A stretch of 64,000 nt of DNA, taken from Haloarcula taiwanensis. Lineage in GTDB: Archaea; Halobacteriota; Halobacteria; Halobacteriales; Haloarculaceae. The stretch covers positions 62,001 through 126,000 of the forward strand of contig CP019155.1 in the NCBI GenBank assembly GCA_002844335.1, read 5' to 3'. This document shows positions 24,624 to 33,901 of this stretch, piece after piece; the first letter of the stretch is position 1, and each line of letters begins with the position of its first letter. The notes below the pieces were generated by a model. The model worked only from the letters and a program-made list of their open reading frames with translations, searched no databases and was not told the origin of the DNA. Position numbers and translations under genes: made by a program.

Positions 24624-25931
24624 CTACTCGGCCTCCTCGTAGTAGTCGACCGGGGTGTACTGGGTCTGCTCCGGGTTCTCGGGGAGGTTACAGCCGGCCG
24701 TCTCCGAGAGGAACGTCTCGGGAATCTGGCGGTTCTCGACGGCCTCGATGTTGTGCTCCTCGTCGGCGCGCATAATCCACATGTGGTGGTCGACGTGGTG
24801 GGTCGCGCCGTCGAGCCTGATAGTCTCGCCCTCGGGCGCTTCGGGGGCCTCCTCGGTGCCGAGTTCGATGCCCGATTCCAGGGCGTCGATGACTTCCGGC
24901 TGTTCGGTGGTCCCGGCCTGCTCGACGGCCTTCTTGTACATGTACGTCGAGAAGTAGTTGGTCTCGGCCTCTTCGTTGAGGTAGGGTGCGTCGGGGTACA
25001 TCTCGAAGTACCGGTCGACGAAGCCGCCGTCACCAGTATTGCTCTCGGTCGGCACCTCCTCCATGTAGTTGACGCCGGCGTAGATGTTTGCCATCGCGGG
25101 CGGGTCGAGCCGACGGTGCTCGTACCCCTGTGCCATCGCCGTTGACGTGCCGATAGGAATGTCGAGGCCGGCCGAGGCCTTCTGTTCGTAGAACGACGTG
25201 TGGTTCGCCCCGACAAGCATCGACATGACGAAATCCGGGTCCGCCTCCTGAATCCGGTTGATGGTCGACCCGAAGGAGGACTCGCTCAGCGGGATGAACT
25301 CCTCGCCGAGGACGTTCGCGTCGTTTTCGTTCGCCAGCACCTTTACCCAGTCCGCAGAGAGCTGGCCGAAGTTGTAGTCGGCCGCGATGGTGTAGATGTC
25401 CGGGCCGAACTCCTCGACCAGGTACGGGAGGACGATGCCGAGTTGCTGGCGGGCGGTCGGGCCGACCGCGAAGGTGAACTCGTCGCAGACGCCGCCCTCG
25501 TACTGGGTGGTGTAGAAGTACAGCTGTTCGTTGCGGTCGATAATCGGGCGGATGGCCTCCCGAGTCGCCGAAGAGTAGCCGGCCCACAGCGCGTCGACGT
25601 TCTCCTCGTTTATCGCCGTGCGAGTCAGTTCCTGGTAGCGCTGGTTGTCCGACTGAGGGTCGCGCTGGAACGTCTCTATCTGCTTGCCGTCGATGCCGCC
25701 GTTGGCGTTGATTTCCTCGATGGCGAGCATCGACGCCTTGGCCTTCGGGTCGCCGACGAGGGCGAAGTTCCCGGACTGGTCCTCCAGCACGCCGATTTTG
25801 AGCGTATCAGTACTGCTTGCGGTGTCCGTAGAAGTCCCACCTTCACCGGCGGAACAGCCGGCGAGGCCGGTGACGAGTGCGGCCCCGCTCGCGCCGAGGA
25901 ACTGGCGGCGACTGAGAGGGGACCGGCTCAT
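24624..25931 (-). CDS. urtA: Urea-type ABC transporter substrate-binding lipoprotein
   Basis: A 435-residue periplasmic-type binding protein. The signal 'SRRQFLGASGAALVTGLAGC' has the twin-arginine motif and a lipobox ending at Cys, so it is probably a Tat-exported lipoprotein, as usual in haloarchaea. The body is the type I binding fold ('KIGVLEDQSGNFALVGDPK' near residue 45; 'ALWAGYSSATREAIRPII'). The 'G-Y-S-S-A-T-R-E-A' loop resembles UrtA and short-chain amide binders rather than branched-chain amino-acid binders. Context (urease on the other side of the promoter) supports urea. It heads the operon. Confidence 0.88.
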   Translation of the reverse strand: MSRSPLSRRQFLGASGAALVTGLAGCSAGEGGTSTDTASSTDTLKIGVLEDQSGNFALVGDPKAKASMLAIEEINANGGIDGKQIETFQRDPQSDNQRYQELTRTAINEENVDALWAGYSSATREAIRPIIDRNEQLYFYTTQYEGGVCDEFTFAVGPTARQQLGIVLPYLVEEFGPDIYTIAADYNFGQLSADWVKVLANENDANVLGEEFIPLSESSFGSTINRIQEADPDFVMSMLVGANHTSFYEQKASAGLDIPIGTSTAMAQGYEHRRLDPPAMANIYAGVNYMEEVPTESNTGDGGFVDRYFEMYPDAPYLNEEAETNYFSTYMYKKAVEQAGTTEQPEVIDALESGIELGTEEAPEAPEGETIRLDGATHHVDHHMWIMRADEEHNIEAVENRQIPETFLSETAGCNLPENPEQTQYTPVDYYEEAE

Positions 25932-26561
25932 GCTTTCACATCCGAGACTAGGTTTTTGTTAGGATTGTTACTTCCATTATCTTTGGTCATCTCTCGTTCT
26001 TTACTCAGGATATCCGAACGTTCGTCCATGATATCGTTCACAGTGTTGCCGTCTGGGAGGTAGCAAATAAGGTTTACCACTCTTATCTTATATTGTCCAC
26101 CACACACTCTTGATAGTATAAGGTCGTCAAAGGATATGACGAATAGTCGCCGTACCCATCAATATTAGAGTTTAAGTTTGGATTGTTTCATAATTTCATC
26201 TCCCAATTATTCGATGCGGAAAAAGTAGAAGTCAAAGCGTTATTTTTTCACAGCGAATTATCTCGCCGCTGTCAGGCAGTTTTGCGCTCTCAGTCCGCAG
26301 ATCACCCGTCATATCCTCGCCCGCGTCACTGGAGCCATCGCTGTCGGTACAGACGACAGACTGGACGTGAGTCGTGTTGACTCCCGGAAGTAGGACAGTT
26401 CGATAGTCGAACCCCTTTATCTGGGTCCGGAACTTTATTATTTAATCCAGTTCTCGACATAGGGGCGTCACTTGCGCAGAGAGCAATCATTTTAGTATGC
26501 GTATTCAAAGAAAGGGGCAGATGATAGACAAACAGTCAGAAATGCGCGGGGCGGTGGCGCG
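25932..26561. promoter_or_regulatory. Shared divergent promoter region of the urt and ure operons
   Basis: 630 AT-rich bases. Nearest urtA the minus strand has several AT boxes, best TATAAGATAAGAG at about 26085-26096. Nearest ureB the plus strand has CTTTAT (26415-26420) and TTTATTATTTAA (26434-26444). A perfect palindrome (26398-26412) lies directly before the first box. No gene is supported in between; the two operons stay divergent and could share nitrogen control. Confidence 0.55.
26398..26412. promoter_or_regulatory. Perfect palindrome GTTCGA-TAG-TCGAAC before the urease TATA box
   Basis: Exact inverted repeat of six bases with a 3-base centre, ending two bases before a CTTTAT box. Its position fits an activator or repressor site for the ure operon. 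Only one copy was noticed in the window. Confidence 0.5.
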
Positions 26562-26565
26562 ATGA
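26497..26565 (+). CDS. Possible 22-codon leader peptide overlapping the ureB start
   Basis: An ATG at 26497 opens a frame of 22 codons ('[19 protein letters not shown]' and three more residues), with a second ATG at 26521. It ends in TGA at 26563-26565, which overlaps the ureB ATG by four bases (ATGA). The charge is basic, unusual for this genome. It could couple ribosomes into ureB, or be chance. No Shine-Dalgarno sequence decides the matter. Confidence 0.3.
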   Translation: MRIQRKGQMIDKQSEMRGAVAR

Positions 26566-26963
26566 GTGACGGACTCGTTCCCGGCGAGGTCATCCCGGAC
26601 GAAGGGACAGTGACGCTGAACGAGGGCCGGGAAACGACCGAGGTGACCGTCGGGAACACGGGCGACAGACCCTCGCAGGTCGGGTCCCACTTCCACTTCT
26701 TCGAGGCTAATGCAGCCCTGGAGTTCGACCGCGAAGCGGCCATGGGGATGCGGCTGAACATCCCCGCCGGGACGGCCGTCCGGTTCGAGCCAGGCGACGA
26801 ACAGACCGTCGAGCTTGTCGAAATCGGCGGGAAGCGCCGCGCCCACGGGATGAACGGCCTCGTGAACGGGAGCGTCGACGGCGACACGAGCGACGCGGTC
26901 GAGCGCATGCGCGCGGCCGGATTCGGAGACAGCGGGGCCGACGACGAGGAGGGAGCGGAGTGA
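26562..26963 (+). CDS. ureB: Urease beta subunit
   Basis: A 133-residue small urease subunit. '[25 protein letters not shown]' style text (Gly-Asp-Arg-Pro-x-Gln-Val-Gly-Ser-His-x-His) is the beta-subunit signature, and '[15 protein letters not shown]' follows. The tail beyond residue 105 is acidic, an adaptation to high salt. Gene order B-C-A differs from the bacterial A-B-C. Its stop overlaps the ureC GTG start by four bases. Confidence 0.95.
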   Translation: MSDGLVPGEVIPDEGTVTLNEGRETTEVTVGNTGDRPSQVGSHFHFFEANAALEFDREAAMGMRLNIPAGTAVRFEPGDEQTVELVEIGGKRRAHGMNGLVNGSVDGDTSDAVERMRAAGFGDSGADDEEGAE

Positions 26964-28666
26964 CACGCGACATCGACCGCGAGAACTACGCCGAACTGTA
27001 CGGGCCGACGGAAGGCGACAAAGTTCGGCTCGGCGACACGGAGCTGTTCGCCGAGGTCGAGAAGGACCTGCGGACCCACGGCGACGAGGCGGTGTTCGGC
27101 GGCGGCAAGACCCTCCGTGACGGGCTGGGCATGGCACCCGGCGTCACGCAGGCGGAGGGCGCGCTCGACTGGGTGCTGACGAACGCGACGATTATCGACC
27201 CCGTGCTGGGCATCGTCGCCGCCGACATCGGCATCCGAAACGGCGAAATCGCCGGCATCGGGAAGGCCGGCAACCCCGACACGATGGACGGCGTCGACAT
27301 GGTCGTCGGCCCGTCGACGGACGTGTACCCGGCCGAGGGGAAGATCGCGACCGCCGGGGGCCTGGACATCCACATCCACTTTAACTCCGCACAGCTCCAC
27401 GAAAACGCGCTGTCGGGCGGTATCACGACGATGCTCGGCGGCGGGTACGGGGGCGGCGCGACGACGACCACGACCGGCCCGGAGAACATCAAGCGCTTCC
27501 TGCAGGCAGCCGAGGCGTGGCCGGTCAACGTCGGCTTCTACGGGAAGGGCAACGCTTCGGAACCGGGACCGCTCCGCGAGCAGGTCGCGGCCGGGGCTTG
27601 CGGGCTGAAACTCCACGAGGACTGGGGGTCGACGCCCGAGACCATCGATACCTGCCTCGAAGTCGCCGAGGACGAGGACGTGCAGGTCTGTATGCACACG
27701 GACACGCTGAACGAGGCGGGCTTCTTGGAGAACACCTTCGGGGCCGTCGACGGCCGGACCATGCACCTGTTCCACATCGAGGGTGCGGGCGGCGGCCACG
27801 CGCCGGACATCATGGAGATGGTCGGCGAGCCGAACATGCTCCCGTCGTCGACCAATCCGTCGATGCCCTACACCGACAACACGTTCGACGAGCACCTCGA
27901 CATGGTGATGGTGTGTCACCACCTCAACCCCGACGTGCCAGAGGACGTGGCCTTCGCAGAGTCGCGGGTGCGGGCGGAGACCATCGCCGCCGAGGACGTC
28001 TTGCACGACATGGGGGCCATCTCGATGATGACCTCCGACTCACAGGCGATGGGGCGGATGGCCGAGGTCATCCCGCGCACCTGGCAGACCGCCTCGAAGA
28101 TGAAGTCCCAGCGCGGGCCGCTCCCCGAGGACGAGGGGACCGGCGCGGACAACCACCGCATCAAGCGCTACATCTCGAAGTACACCATCAACCCCGCCAT
28201 CTCTGCGGGCATCGACGAGTACGTCGGGACGCTGGAACCGGGGAAACTGGCCGACATCTGCCTCTGGGACCCCGCCTTCTTCGGCGTCAAGCCGGCGATG
28301 ACGTTCAAGGGCGGCTTCCCGGTCCACTCCGAGATGGGCGAGGCCAACGGCTCGCTGATGACCTGCGAGCCCATCATCCAGCGCGAGCGGGCCGGCGCGG
28401 TCGGCAAGGCCAGACACGCCCTCTCGCTGTCGTTCGTCTCCCCGGCGGCCGCCGAGGCCGGCGTCGGCGAGGAGTACGGGCTCGACTCCCGCGTCGTGCC
28501 GATAGAGGGCGCGCGAACGCCCGGCAAGGACGACATGGTGTACAACGACTACTGCCCCGACGACATCGAGGTCGACCCCGAGACGTTCGAGGTCCGGGTC
28601 GACGGCGAACACGTCACCTGCGAACCGTCCTCCGAACTACCACTCGCACAGCGGTACCTGCTATGA
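26960..28666 (+). CDS. ureC: Urease alpha (catalytic) subunit
   Basis: A 568-residue nickel amidohydrolase, normal family length, starting at a GTG inside the ureB stop. Nickel ligands are '[17 protein letters not shown]' (two His), the carbamylated Lys in '[15 protein letters not shown]', later His residues, and Asp in '[10 protein letters not shown]'. The mobile flap '[14 protein letters not shown]' has the catalytic His next to Cys. It hydrolyses urea to ammonia and carbamate in the cytoplasm. It is followed by ureA with an ATGA overlap, so the three subunits are coupled. Confidence 0.97.
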   Translation: MTRDIDRENYAELYGPTEGDKVRLGDTELFAEVEKDLRTHGDEAVFGGGKTLRDGLGMAPGVTQAEGALDWVLTNATIIDPVLGIVAADIGIRNGEIAGIGKAGNPDTMDGVDMVVGPSTDVYPAEGKIATAGGLDIHIHFNSAQLHENALSGGITTMLGGGYGGGATTTTTGPENIKRFLQAAEAWPVNVGFYGKGNASEPGPLREQVAAGACGLKLHEDWGSTPETIDTCLEVAEDEDVQVCMHTDTLNEAGFLENTFGAVDGRTMHLFHIEGAGGGHAPDIMEMVGEPNMLPSSTNPSMPYTDNTFDEHLDMVMVCHHLNPDVPEDVAFAESRVRAETIAAEDVLHDMGAISMMTSDSQAMGRMAEVIPRTWQTASKMKSQRGPLPEDEGTGADNHRIKRYISKYTINPAISAGIDEYVGTLEPGKLADICLWDPAFFGVKPAMTFKGGFPVHSEMGEANGSLMTCEPIIQRERAGAVGKARHALSLSFVSPAAAEAGVGEEYGLDSRVVPIEGARTPGKDDMVYNDYCPDDIEVDPETFEVRVDGEHVTCEPSSELPLAQRYLL

Positions 28667-29046
28667 AACTCACAGCCAAAGAACAGGAGCGACTCACGGT
28701 CTTTACCGCCGCAGAGGTCGCGCGACGCCGCAAGGAACGCGGCGTCCCGCTGAACCACCCCGAAGCCGTCGCCTACATCAGCGACTGGTGCATCGAGCGC
28801 GGCCGCGACGGTCAGTCCGTCGCCGAAATCCGGTCGGGCGCGTCGAAACTGCTCGGCCGCGAGGACGTGATGGACGGCGTCCCGGAGATGATCGACATGA
28901 TTCAGGTCGAACCGGTGTTCCCCGACGGGACGAAACTCGTCACGGTTCACGACCCGATTCGCTCCGACAGTGTCGGGGCGGCCGACAGCGAGAGCGAGGA
29001 CGCGGCGGCCGACGGCGGCGACGCCGCGACGGAGGCCGAGGAGTGA
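28663..29046 (+). CDS. ureA: Urease gamma subunit
   Basis: Starts at the ATG at 28663 overlapping the ureC stop by four bases; 127 residues. The text '[20 protein letters not shown]' and '[17 protein letters not shown]' are the gamma-subunit signature. The last 25 residues are an Asp/Glu/Ala-rich extension not present in most bacterial UreA, a salt adaptation. Its stop overlaps the ureG GTG start by four bases. Confidence 0.95.
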   Translation: MKLTAKEQERLTVFTAAEVARRRKERGVPLNHPEAVAYISDWCIERGRDGQSVAEIRSGASKLLGREDVMDGVPEMIDMIQVEPVFPDGTKLVTVHDPIRSDSVGAADSESEDAAADGGDAATEAEE

Positions 29047-29666
29047 GCCTCACGCACCGCGACGTGGCGACGGTCGGCATCGGCGGCCCGGTCGGCTCCG
29101 GGAAGACGTCGCTGTTGACCGCGCTCGTCCCGAAACTGCGTGAGCAGGGCCTGGACGTGGGCGTCATCGCCAACGACATCCTGACCCAGGAGGACGCCGA
29201 CGTGCTCCGCGAGCGGTTCGCCGGGGTCGTCCCCGAGGACCTCGTCGCCGGCGTCGAGACCGGCGCGTGCCCGCACACGGGCATCCGCGAGGACCCGTCG
29301 ATGAACCTCCAGCAGATAGACGCCTTCCTCGCCGAGCACCCGGAACTGGACCTCGTGTTGGTCGAGAGCGGCGGCGACAACCTCGCGGCGACGTTCAACC
29401 CCGAACTCGCCGACTACTCGCTGTACGTCATCTCCGTCGCCGAGGGCGAGGACATCCCCCGCAAGCGCGGGCCGGGGGTCGTCGACTGTGACCTGCTCGT
29501 CGTCAACAAGACCGACCTCGCGCCCCACGTCGGCGTCGACCTCGACGTGATGGAGCGGGACGCCGACGAGGTCCGGGACGGCCCCGTCGTCTTCACCAAC
29601 TGCAAGGACGAGACAAACGTCGACGAGGTGCTGTCACACGTCCGGGAGGGGGTGCTGTTCGCCTGA
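29043..29666 (+). CDS. ureG: Urease accessory GTPase
   Basis: A 207-residue SIMIBI GTPase with GTG start overlapping the ureA stop. P-loop '[16 protein letters not shown]', '[13 protein letters not shown]', the nickel-binding '[11 protein letters not shown]' (Cys-Pro-His), '[12 protein letters not shown]' and the guanine motif 'VNKTDLA' are all present. With UreD and UreF it forms the complex that delivers nickel to the urease active site using GTP. Confidence 0.95.
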   Translation: MSLTHRDVATVGIGGPVGSGKTSLLTALVPKLREQGLDVGVIANDILTQEDADVLRERFAGVVPEDLVAGVETGACPHTGIREDPSMNLQQIDAFLAEHPELDLVLVESGGDNLAATFNPELADYSLYVISVAEGEDIPRKRGPGVVDCDLLVVNKTDLAPHVGVDLDVMERDADEVRDGPVVFTNCKDETNVDEVLSHVREGVLFA

Positions 29667-30565
29667 TGGCCGCCGACGCGCCCCATCCGGCGTTCGAGGG
29701 GTACGCGACCGAGGCCGTCCCGCAGGCCGCCGTGGGGTCGCCGGGCAAGGACGGGGTGCTCGAACTGACCTTCGAGCGGACCGGCGACGGGACGACCCTG
29801 GTCCACGACTACGCGACGGTCCCGTTCCACATCTCGGGGACGCTGGGCCACGACCCCCTCCCCGAGGCCGACACCGTCTTCGTCCAGTCGCCGACCGGCG
29901 GCGTCGCACAGGGCGACCGCCACGACGTGACCGTCGAGGTCGGCGAGGACGCCGTCGCCCACGTCTCGACCCAGAGTTCGACGAAGGTCCAGACGATGAC
30001 GTGTAACTACGCCGCCGCCGAGACGACCCTCAGCGTCGGTGCCGACGCCCACCTGGACTACGTGCCCGAGCCGACGATTCTCCACGCCGACTCGCGGTAC
30101 CTGCAGGAGCTGTCGGTCGAGTTGGCCCCCGGCGCGACCGCCGTCGTCAGCGACGTGGTCGTCCCCGGACGACTCGCCCGCGGCGAGCGCTTCGAGTTCG
30201 AGCGGTACCTCTCCCGCGTGCGTGCAGACGGGCCGGACGGCCTCCTGTTCGAGGACGCGACGCACCTGACGCCGGCCGACGGCGACCCCACGGCCCCCGG
30301 CGTCCTCGGCGAGTTCACCGTCTACGGGACGGCGTTTGTCCTCGCGCCCGACCGCGACGAGGGCGAACTGAGCGACGCCTTGCACGCGGTCGTCGCCGAC
30401 GGCGAGGCCCGGGCCGGCGCGACGGCGCTCCCGAACGGTGCCGGCGTCGCGGTCCGTGCCCTCGGCGACCGGGCCGAGACCGTGCAGTCGACGCTGCACG
30501 CGGCCTGGGACCACGCCCGACGGGAGTTGCTGGACGTGCCCGCGCCGTCCGGGAGGAAGTACTGA
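29666..30565 (+). CDS. ureD: Urease accessory protein UreD
   Basis: A 299-residue protein whose ATG shares one base with the ureG stop (TGATG). 'VSTQSSTKVQTM' and 'YVPEPTILHADSRYLQELSV' are UreD (UreH) signatures. It binds the apo-urease and channels nickel. High GC and many Asp/Glu. Confidence 0.92.
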   Translation: MAADAPHPAFEGYATEAVPQAAVGSPGKDGVLELTFERTGDGTTLVHDYATVPFHISGTLGHDPLPEADTVFVQSPTGGVAQGDRHDVTVEVGEDAVAHVSTQSSTKVQTMTCNYAAAETTLSVGADAHLDYVPEPTILHADSRYLQELSVELAPGATAVVSDVVVPGRLARGERFEFERYLSRVRADGPDGLLFEDATHLTPADGDPTAPGVLGEFTVYGTAFVLAPDRDEGELSDALHAVVADGEARAGATALPNGAGVAVRALGDRAETVQSTLHAAWDHARRELLDVPAPSGRKY

Positions 30566-31131
30566 TGCTGGTCGCGGACACCTACCTCGGCCACCGCGAC
30601 GACGAGGCCGTCGCCGAGGCGGTCGACGGGTCGGACCACGCGACGGTCGTGCTCTCGGACACCGAACGGCGGCGCTCGCGGGTGCGCACCGAGACGACGG
30701 CCGGCCGGGACCTCGGTATCGTGGTCGCCCGCGACCTCGCGGACGGCGACGTGTTGGAAGCCGACGGCGGCACCCTCGTCGTCGTCGAACTCGCCGCGGT
30801 CGAGGCCCTGGTGCTCGATTTCGCCGCCAGCGACGTGTCATCGACCGCGGCGCTGGAGGTCGGTCACGCGGTCGGGAACAGGCACTGGAACCTCGCGGTC
30901 CGCGGCGAAGAGGCCCTGTTCCCGGTCACTGAGTCGAAATCGAGGATGGAGGCCACGGTGGCCGACCTGCTCCCTGCGGACGTGCCGACGCGGTACGAGC
31001 ACGTGCCGCCGACCACCTTTGACGATGACGAGGTCGACCACACCCACGGTGACGGGGGTCACGGAGGCCACAGTCACGGCGGCCGCGCCCACGACCACGG
31101 CGTCCGCACTATCGACGGAGAAGAGCAGTGA
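30565..31131 (+). CDS. ureE: Urease nickel metallochaperone UreE, His-rich tail
   Basis: A 188-residue protein (ATG shares one base with the ureD stop). 'VGHAVGNRHWNLAVRGEEAL' is the nickel-site signature of the UreE C-terminal domain. The last 30 residues alternate His, Gly and Asp ('HTHGDGGHGGHSHGGRAHDH'), a metal-buffering tail as in the Klebsiella protein. It binds nickel and hands it to UreG. Its stop overlaps the ureF GTG start by four bases. Confidence 0.92.
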   Translation: MLVADTYLGHRDDEAVAEAVDGSDHATVVLSDTERRRSRVRTETTAGRDLGIVVARDLADGDVLEADGGTLVVVELAAVEALVLDFAASDVSSTAALEVGHAVGNRHWNLAVRGEEALFPVTESKSRMEATVADLLPADVPTRYEHVPPTTFDDDEVDHTHGDGGHGGHSHGGRAHDHGVRTIDGEEQ

Positions 31132-31817
31132 GCGACGCTGCAACGCTCGAATCGTTCCGGCTGGCGGATTCGTTCTTGCCGGTCGGGACCTACACTGTCT
31201 CCTACGGGCTGGAACAGTTCATTCAAGACGACCGGGTCGAGGACGCGACCGACCTCGAAGCGCTCCTGTCGACGTACCTCCGCCGGCAGGTCGGCCCCGC
31301 CGAACTCGTCGCGTTACGGGCCGCACACGCTGCCGCCAGCGGCGGTGACCTCGATGAGGTCTGCCGGGCCGACCGGCGGCTTTCGGCCGTGACGCTGGCC
31401 GCGGAGTTCCGCGAGAGCGCCCAGCAGTCCGGCGACCGACTGCTCTCACTCCAGACGGAACTGCGCGACGAGGCCATGCTGGACCGCTACGCGGAGCGCG
31501 TCGACGCCGACGACGCGCCCGGGAACTACGCCGTCGTGCTCGGCGTTGCGACGGGACTGGCCGGCGTCGCCGTCCGCGAGGCCTGCCTGCTGTGCTGTCA
31601 CGGCTTCGTTACTGGACTGCTCGGCGCGGCTCAGCGGCTCCTCTCGCTTGGCCACACGGACGCCCAGCGGATTCTGGACGACCTGCAGCCGGTGATGACG
31701 GCCGCAGTCGTGGAGAGCGCTGACCGGGGGCTGGACGAGATGGCTCCGTTTGCCCCCCTCGTAGACGTACTGGCCGCCGACCACGAACGGGCAGAGCGCC
31801 GGCTGTTCGCCAGTTGA
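31128..31817 (+). CDS. ureF: Urease accessory protein UreF
   Basis: A 229-residue all-helical protein with GTG start. 'FRLADSFLPVGTYTVSYGLE' and the 'GAAQRLLSLGHTDAQRIL' helix identify UreF, which gates the UreG GTPase in the nickel-delivery complex. It closes the seven-gene operon. No nickel transporter gene is attached. Confidence 0.93.
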   Translation: MSDAATLESFRLADSFLPVGTYTVSYGLEQFIQDDRVEDATDLEALLSTYLRRQVGPAELVALRAAHAAASGGDLDEVCRADRRLSAVTLAAEFRESAQQSGDRLLSLQTELRDEAMLDRYAERVDADDAPGNYAVVLGVATGLAGVAVREACLLCCHGFVTGLLGAAQRLLSLGHTDAQRILDDLQPVMTAAVVESADRGLDEMAPFAPLVDVLAADHERAERRLFAS

Positions 31818-31918
31818 CGGCCAGACGTTCGAGCGCAACAGGTCGGCCAGTACTGTTCCCGGACAGGCTCTCAGAGGAAAGAAGAAACCGGGGGAGTTCG
31901 GGTGTCAGGGCTGGCCCG

Positions 31919-32479
31919 TTATTCAGCACTCGCGACGAGCAGAAATGTCTCCGGCCGCACAGCTGCGAACTCAACCGTGAACTCGTGCTGTCGGAGCGCG
32001 TCCGTCGCCTCGTCAGCGGAAAATCGTTCATCGACGGGCGGCCCACTGTGACCACTGCCGGAAGCCGCCCAATCGGCGACAGCGAACGTTCCGCCAGATT
32101 TGAGCACTCGTGCAACCTCGTTTAGCGCCCCGTCGCTAGCGAACTCGTGGTACGTCATCGTCGAGAACGCCCCATCAAGGCCGGCAGTATCGAACGGGAG
32201 GTCATCGACCGCGCTCGTCACAAGATCGACGTTGTCGGGGACACCTTTCTCCCGGTAGTAGTCGTGCATCGCCTCCTGGATATCCACGGCGTACACGTGG
32301 TCAACGGCCGATGCAACATCGTCGGTGTAGAAACCAGTCCCACTCCCGAGGTCCGCGACCGTGTCGTCCCGATTGGCCGACAACGCCCAGCGGAGCTCTT
32401 CCGCGGAGAGAAATCGGTACCGTTGCTGTGCGTCTTCGAGCTTGTCGGCCCGGTCGGCGTCGAACGTGTGATACCCCAT
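31919..32479 (-). CDS. Class I SAM-dependent methyltransferase
   Basis: Start at the ATG at 32479, giving 186 residues; a longer frame would run back through the DUF302 gene. Motif I is 'TVADLGSGTGFYTDDVA', motif II 'VYAVDIQEAMHDYY', and 'VDDLPFDTAGLDGAFSTMTYHE' fits the motif IV region. These are small Rossmann methyltransferases of the UbiE/arsenite-methyltransferase style. No substrate can be read from the sequence. It follows the DUF302 gene with a 1-base gap, so they are one transcript. Confidence 0.85.
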   Translation of the reverse strand: MGYHTFDADRADKLEDAQQRYRFLSAEELRWALSANRDDTVADLGSGTGFYTDDVASAVDHVYAVDIQEAMHDYYREKGVPDNVDLVTSAVDDLPFDTAGLDGAFSTMTYHEFASDGALNEVARVLKSGGTFAVADWAASGSGHSGPPVDERFSADEATDALRQHEFTVEFAAVRPETFLLVASAE

Positions 32480-32480
32480 G

Positions 32481-32921
32481 TTAGAGGTTCTGGAACGCCT
32501 CGTCAACGATTTCGCCGGTGTCAGCCACGATGTCTGCCATCTCCTCGTTGTGGGGGGCCATTCCAACGAGGCGAGCAATACGCATAATCGAAACGTGATA
32601 GACGCGCTGTTGTTCGGGTTCTTCCTCCCAGATGACGACGTTGCAGGCCATGAGTGCGCCGAGTTTGTTGTCCGTCGCGTCGAGAGCACGGTCAGCGACC
32701 TCGGGATTGCAGGCACCCAGCACGTAGTATGGGTCACGGTCCGCGTCAATCTTCTCGTTGAGCATCTCAGACGGCGAGAATTCGACGGGGACCCCGAATC
32801 CAGCGTCGGTAAACACGTCCCGGACGTGTTCGATAGCGTCCTCGTGGCTCATTTCGAGCGTCGCCTGTTGTTCACCGATGTCTTCAGGGTCGATCTGACT
32901 CGGGTCGATTGGGAGCGTCAT
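32481..32921 (-). CDS. DUF302 domain-containing protein
   Basis: A 146-residue protein. 'EHVRDVFTDAGFGVPVEF' then 'PYYVLGACNPEVADRAL' and 'LGALMACNVVIWEE' follow the DUF302 layout, a small alpha/beta fold with two conserved Cys. It is the first gene of a two-gene unit with the methyltransferase. A TATTGT-N9-ACAAAA palindrome lies just upstream, the same element seen before tusA and the stress protein at 5638. The function of DUF302 is not known; in several genomes it accompanies sulfur or redox genes. Confidence 0.85.
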   Translation of the reverse strand: MTLPIDPSQIDPEDIGEQQATLEMSHEDAIEHVRDVFTDAGFGVPVEFSPSEMLNEKIDADRDPYYVLGACNPEVADRALDATDNKLGALMACNVVIWEEEPEQQRVYHVSIMRIARLVGMAPHNEEMADIVADTGEIVDEAFQNL

Positions 32922-32931
32922 TCGTGTATTG

Positions 32932-32952
32932 TATTGTGGCTACAGAACAAAA
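32932..32952. promoter_or_regulatory. Palindromic operator candidate TATTGT-N9-ACAAAA upstream of the DUF302 gene
   Basis: TATTGT (32932-32937) and ACAAAA (32947-32952) are nine bases apart, one base from perfect symmetry, and 11 bases before the DUF302 start on the minus strand. Third copy of the motif at 6505-6525. Confidence 0.5.
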
Positions 32953-33496
32953 TCTCTTCGGGTGCACGTCAGCGGCGTGAGCCGTTCTCGCAGATCTTGA
33001 ATCAGACGAATCGGTCGCTACATATTGAGGGTGTGACTGTCATCTGTGGGCTGAATATAGGTATCGTCCAGCCACTCAGGAGTGATGTAGATGTAGAGTG
33101 GCACGGAAACTGCGCCGTGAGCGAGTGCTACCGAGCTACCGCGCTGGGTCTGTCCTTGGAATCCCGCGCCAACGCTCTCAGGAAGAACCGGTCGTGTGAA
33201 AAGTGGGCAGCAATACCACAAATACAGTGGTATCAAAGGTTCAGCCACGGGTACGACTCAATCGTTCTCCGCCACAAAGACGACATGAGCGGTTGAGTAA
33301 GCAGCACCGGGTGTGTCGAGGCCGGGGAGTGAAACTGGCACGACACCGCGACGGGGGAGACTGCCTTGACGGTAAAAGTCGTGTCACTTGTATGACTGTG
33401 CTCCCACCCACTCGTTAGCTAGCAGCTTTTGCGTGCATTTGTGCGAACTGTACACAAGTCTTTTAACCGCGTAGCGGCTACGAAGACGTGATAACA
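32953..33496. other. Gene-free stretch before the HTH regulator
   Basis: About 540 bases. A minus-strand frame near 33018-33248 (76 codons, ending '...WLDDTYIQPTDDSHTLNM') is hydrophobic and may be the tail of a lost membrane protein, but has no upstream half. The right end holds the regulator's promoter (TTTTAA at 33461-33466) and an inverted repeat. Confidence 0.4.
33439..33457. promoter_or_regulatory. Inverted repeat TTGTG-N9-CACAA before the HTH regulator
   Basis: TTGTG (33439-33443) and CACAA (33453-33457) are exact inverted repeats. It stands three bases upstream of the TATA-like TTTTAACC, where an autoregulatory site is expected. It resembles the TATTGT-N9-ACAATA sites but is not identical in spacing. 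Confidence 0.45.
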
Positions 33497-33901
33497 ATGC
33501 CAGATTCGATGTCTGAACAACTCCGACAGGACATGCAGTGCGAGGGGCTATTGGAATGTTTCCACGGCCTCAAGGAACTCGATAAAGAGTGCTTTCGAGC
33601 GCTCGTCGAGGCTGACGAACCGCTGACCGTCGACGAGCTCGCCGAAGCAGTCGACCGAGAGCGCTCGACCGCGTATCGCGCCGTCCAGCGGCTCCTCCAG
33701 ACGGGCTTCATCGAGAAAGACCAGATCAACTACGATCAAGGCGGCTACTACCACGTCTACTCGCCGACAGACCCGTCACAGATCGCAGACGAGATGCAGC
33801 GGATGCTCAACGACTGGTACGCAAAGATGGGGCAACTGATTCAGGAGTTCGAAAACAAGTACGAACAGGCTGAGTCCACGGCCCCTACTGTCGAAAGCTA
33901 A
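33497..33901 (+). CDS. HTH transcriptional regulator with Cys-containing N-terminal segment (TrmB-like fold)
   Basis: A 134-residue protein from the ATG at 33497 (GTG at 33488 and ATG at 33509 are alternatives). The N-terminus 'MQCEGLLECFHGLKELDKECF' style text holds three Cys in about 20 residues. The winged helix spans about residues 30-90, with 'LTVDELAEAVDRERSTAYRA' as HTH and 'VQRLLQTGFIEKD' after it. A helical C-terminal segment ('LNDWYAKMGQLIQEFENKY') probably dimerises. Close Cys pairs in a small HTH suggest thiol, persulfide or metal sensing (inference). It stands in front of thioredoxin and the DsrE-like gene. Confidence 0.78.
   Translation: MPDSMSEQLRQDMQCEGLLECFHGLKELDKECFRALVEADEPLTVDELAEAVDRERSTAYRAVQRLLQTGFIEKDQINYDQGGYYHVYSPTDPSQIADEMQRMLNDWYAKMGQLIQEFENKYEQAESTAPTVES

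Noticed and set aside
26492-28006. 504-codon minus-strand frame over ureB/ureC
   Set aside because: Antisense of intact urease genes, with no motif of its own.
27517-28660. Long plus-strand frame inside ureC upstream of ureA
   Set aside because: It is an out-of-frame reading of the GC-rich ureC sequence; ureA starts at 28663, where family homology begins.
29414-30841. 475-codon minus-strand frame over ureG-ureE
   Set aside because: Arg-rich composition typical of the antisense of GC-rich haloarchaeal genes; the plus strand has complete urease accessory genes.
33018-33248. 76-codon hydrophobic minus-strand frame
   Set aside because: Lacks an upstream half and a promoter; may be a gene tail but cannot be supported as a gene.
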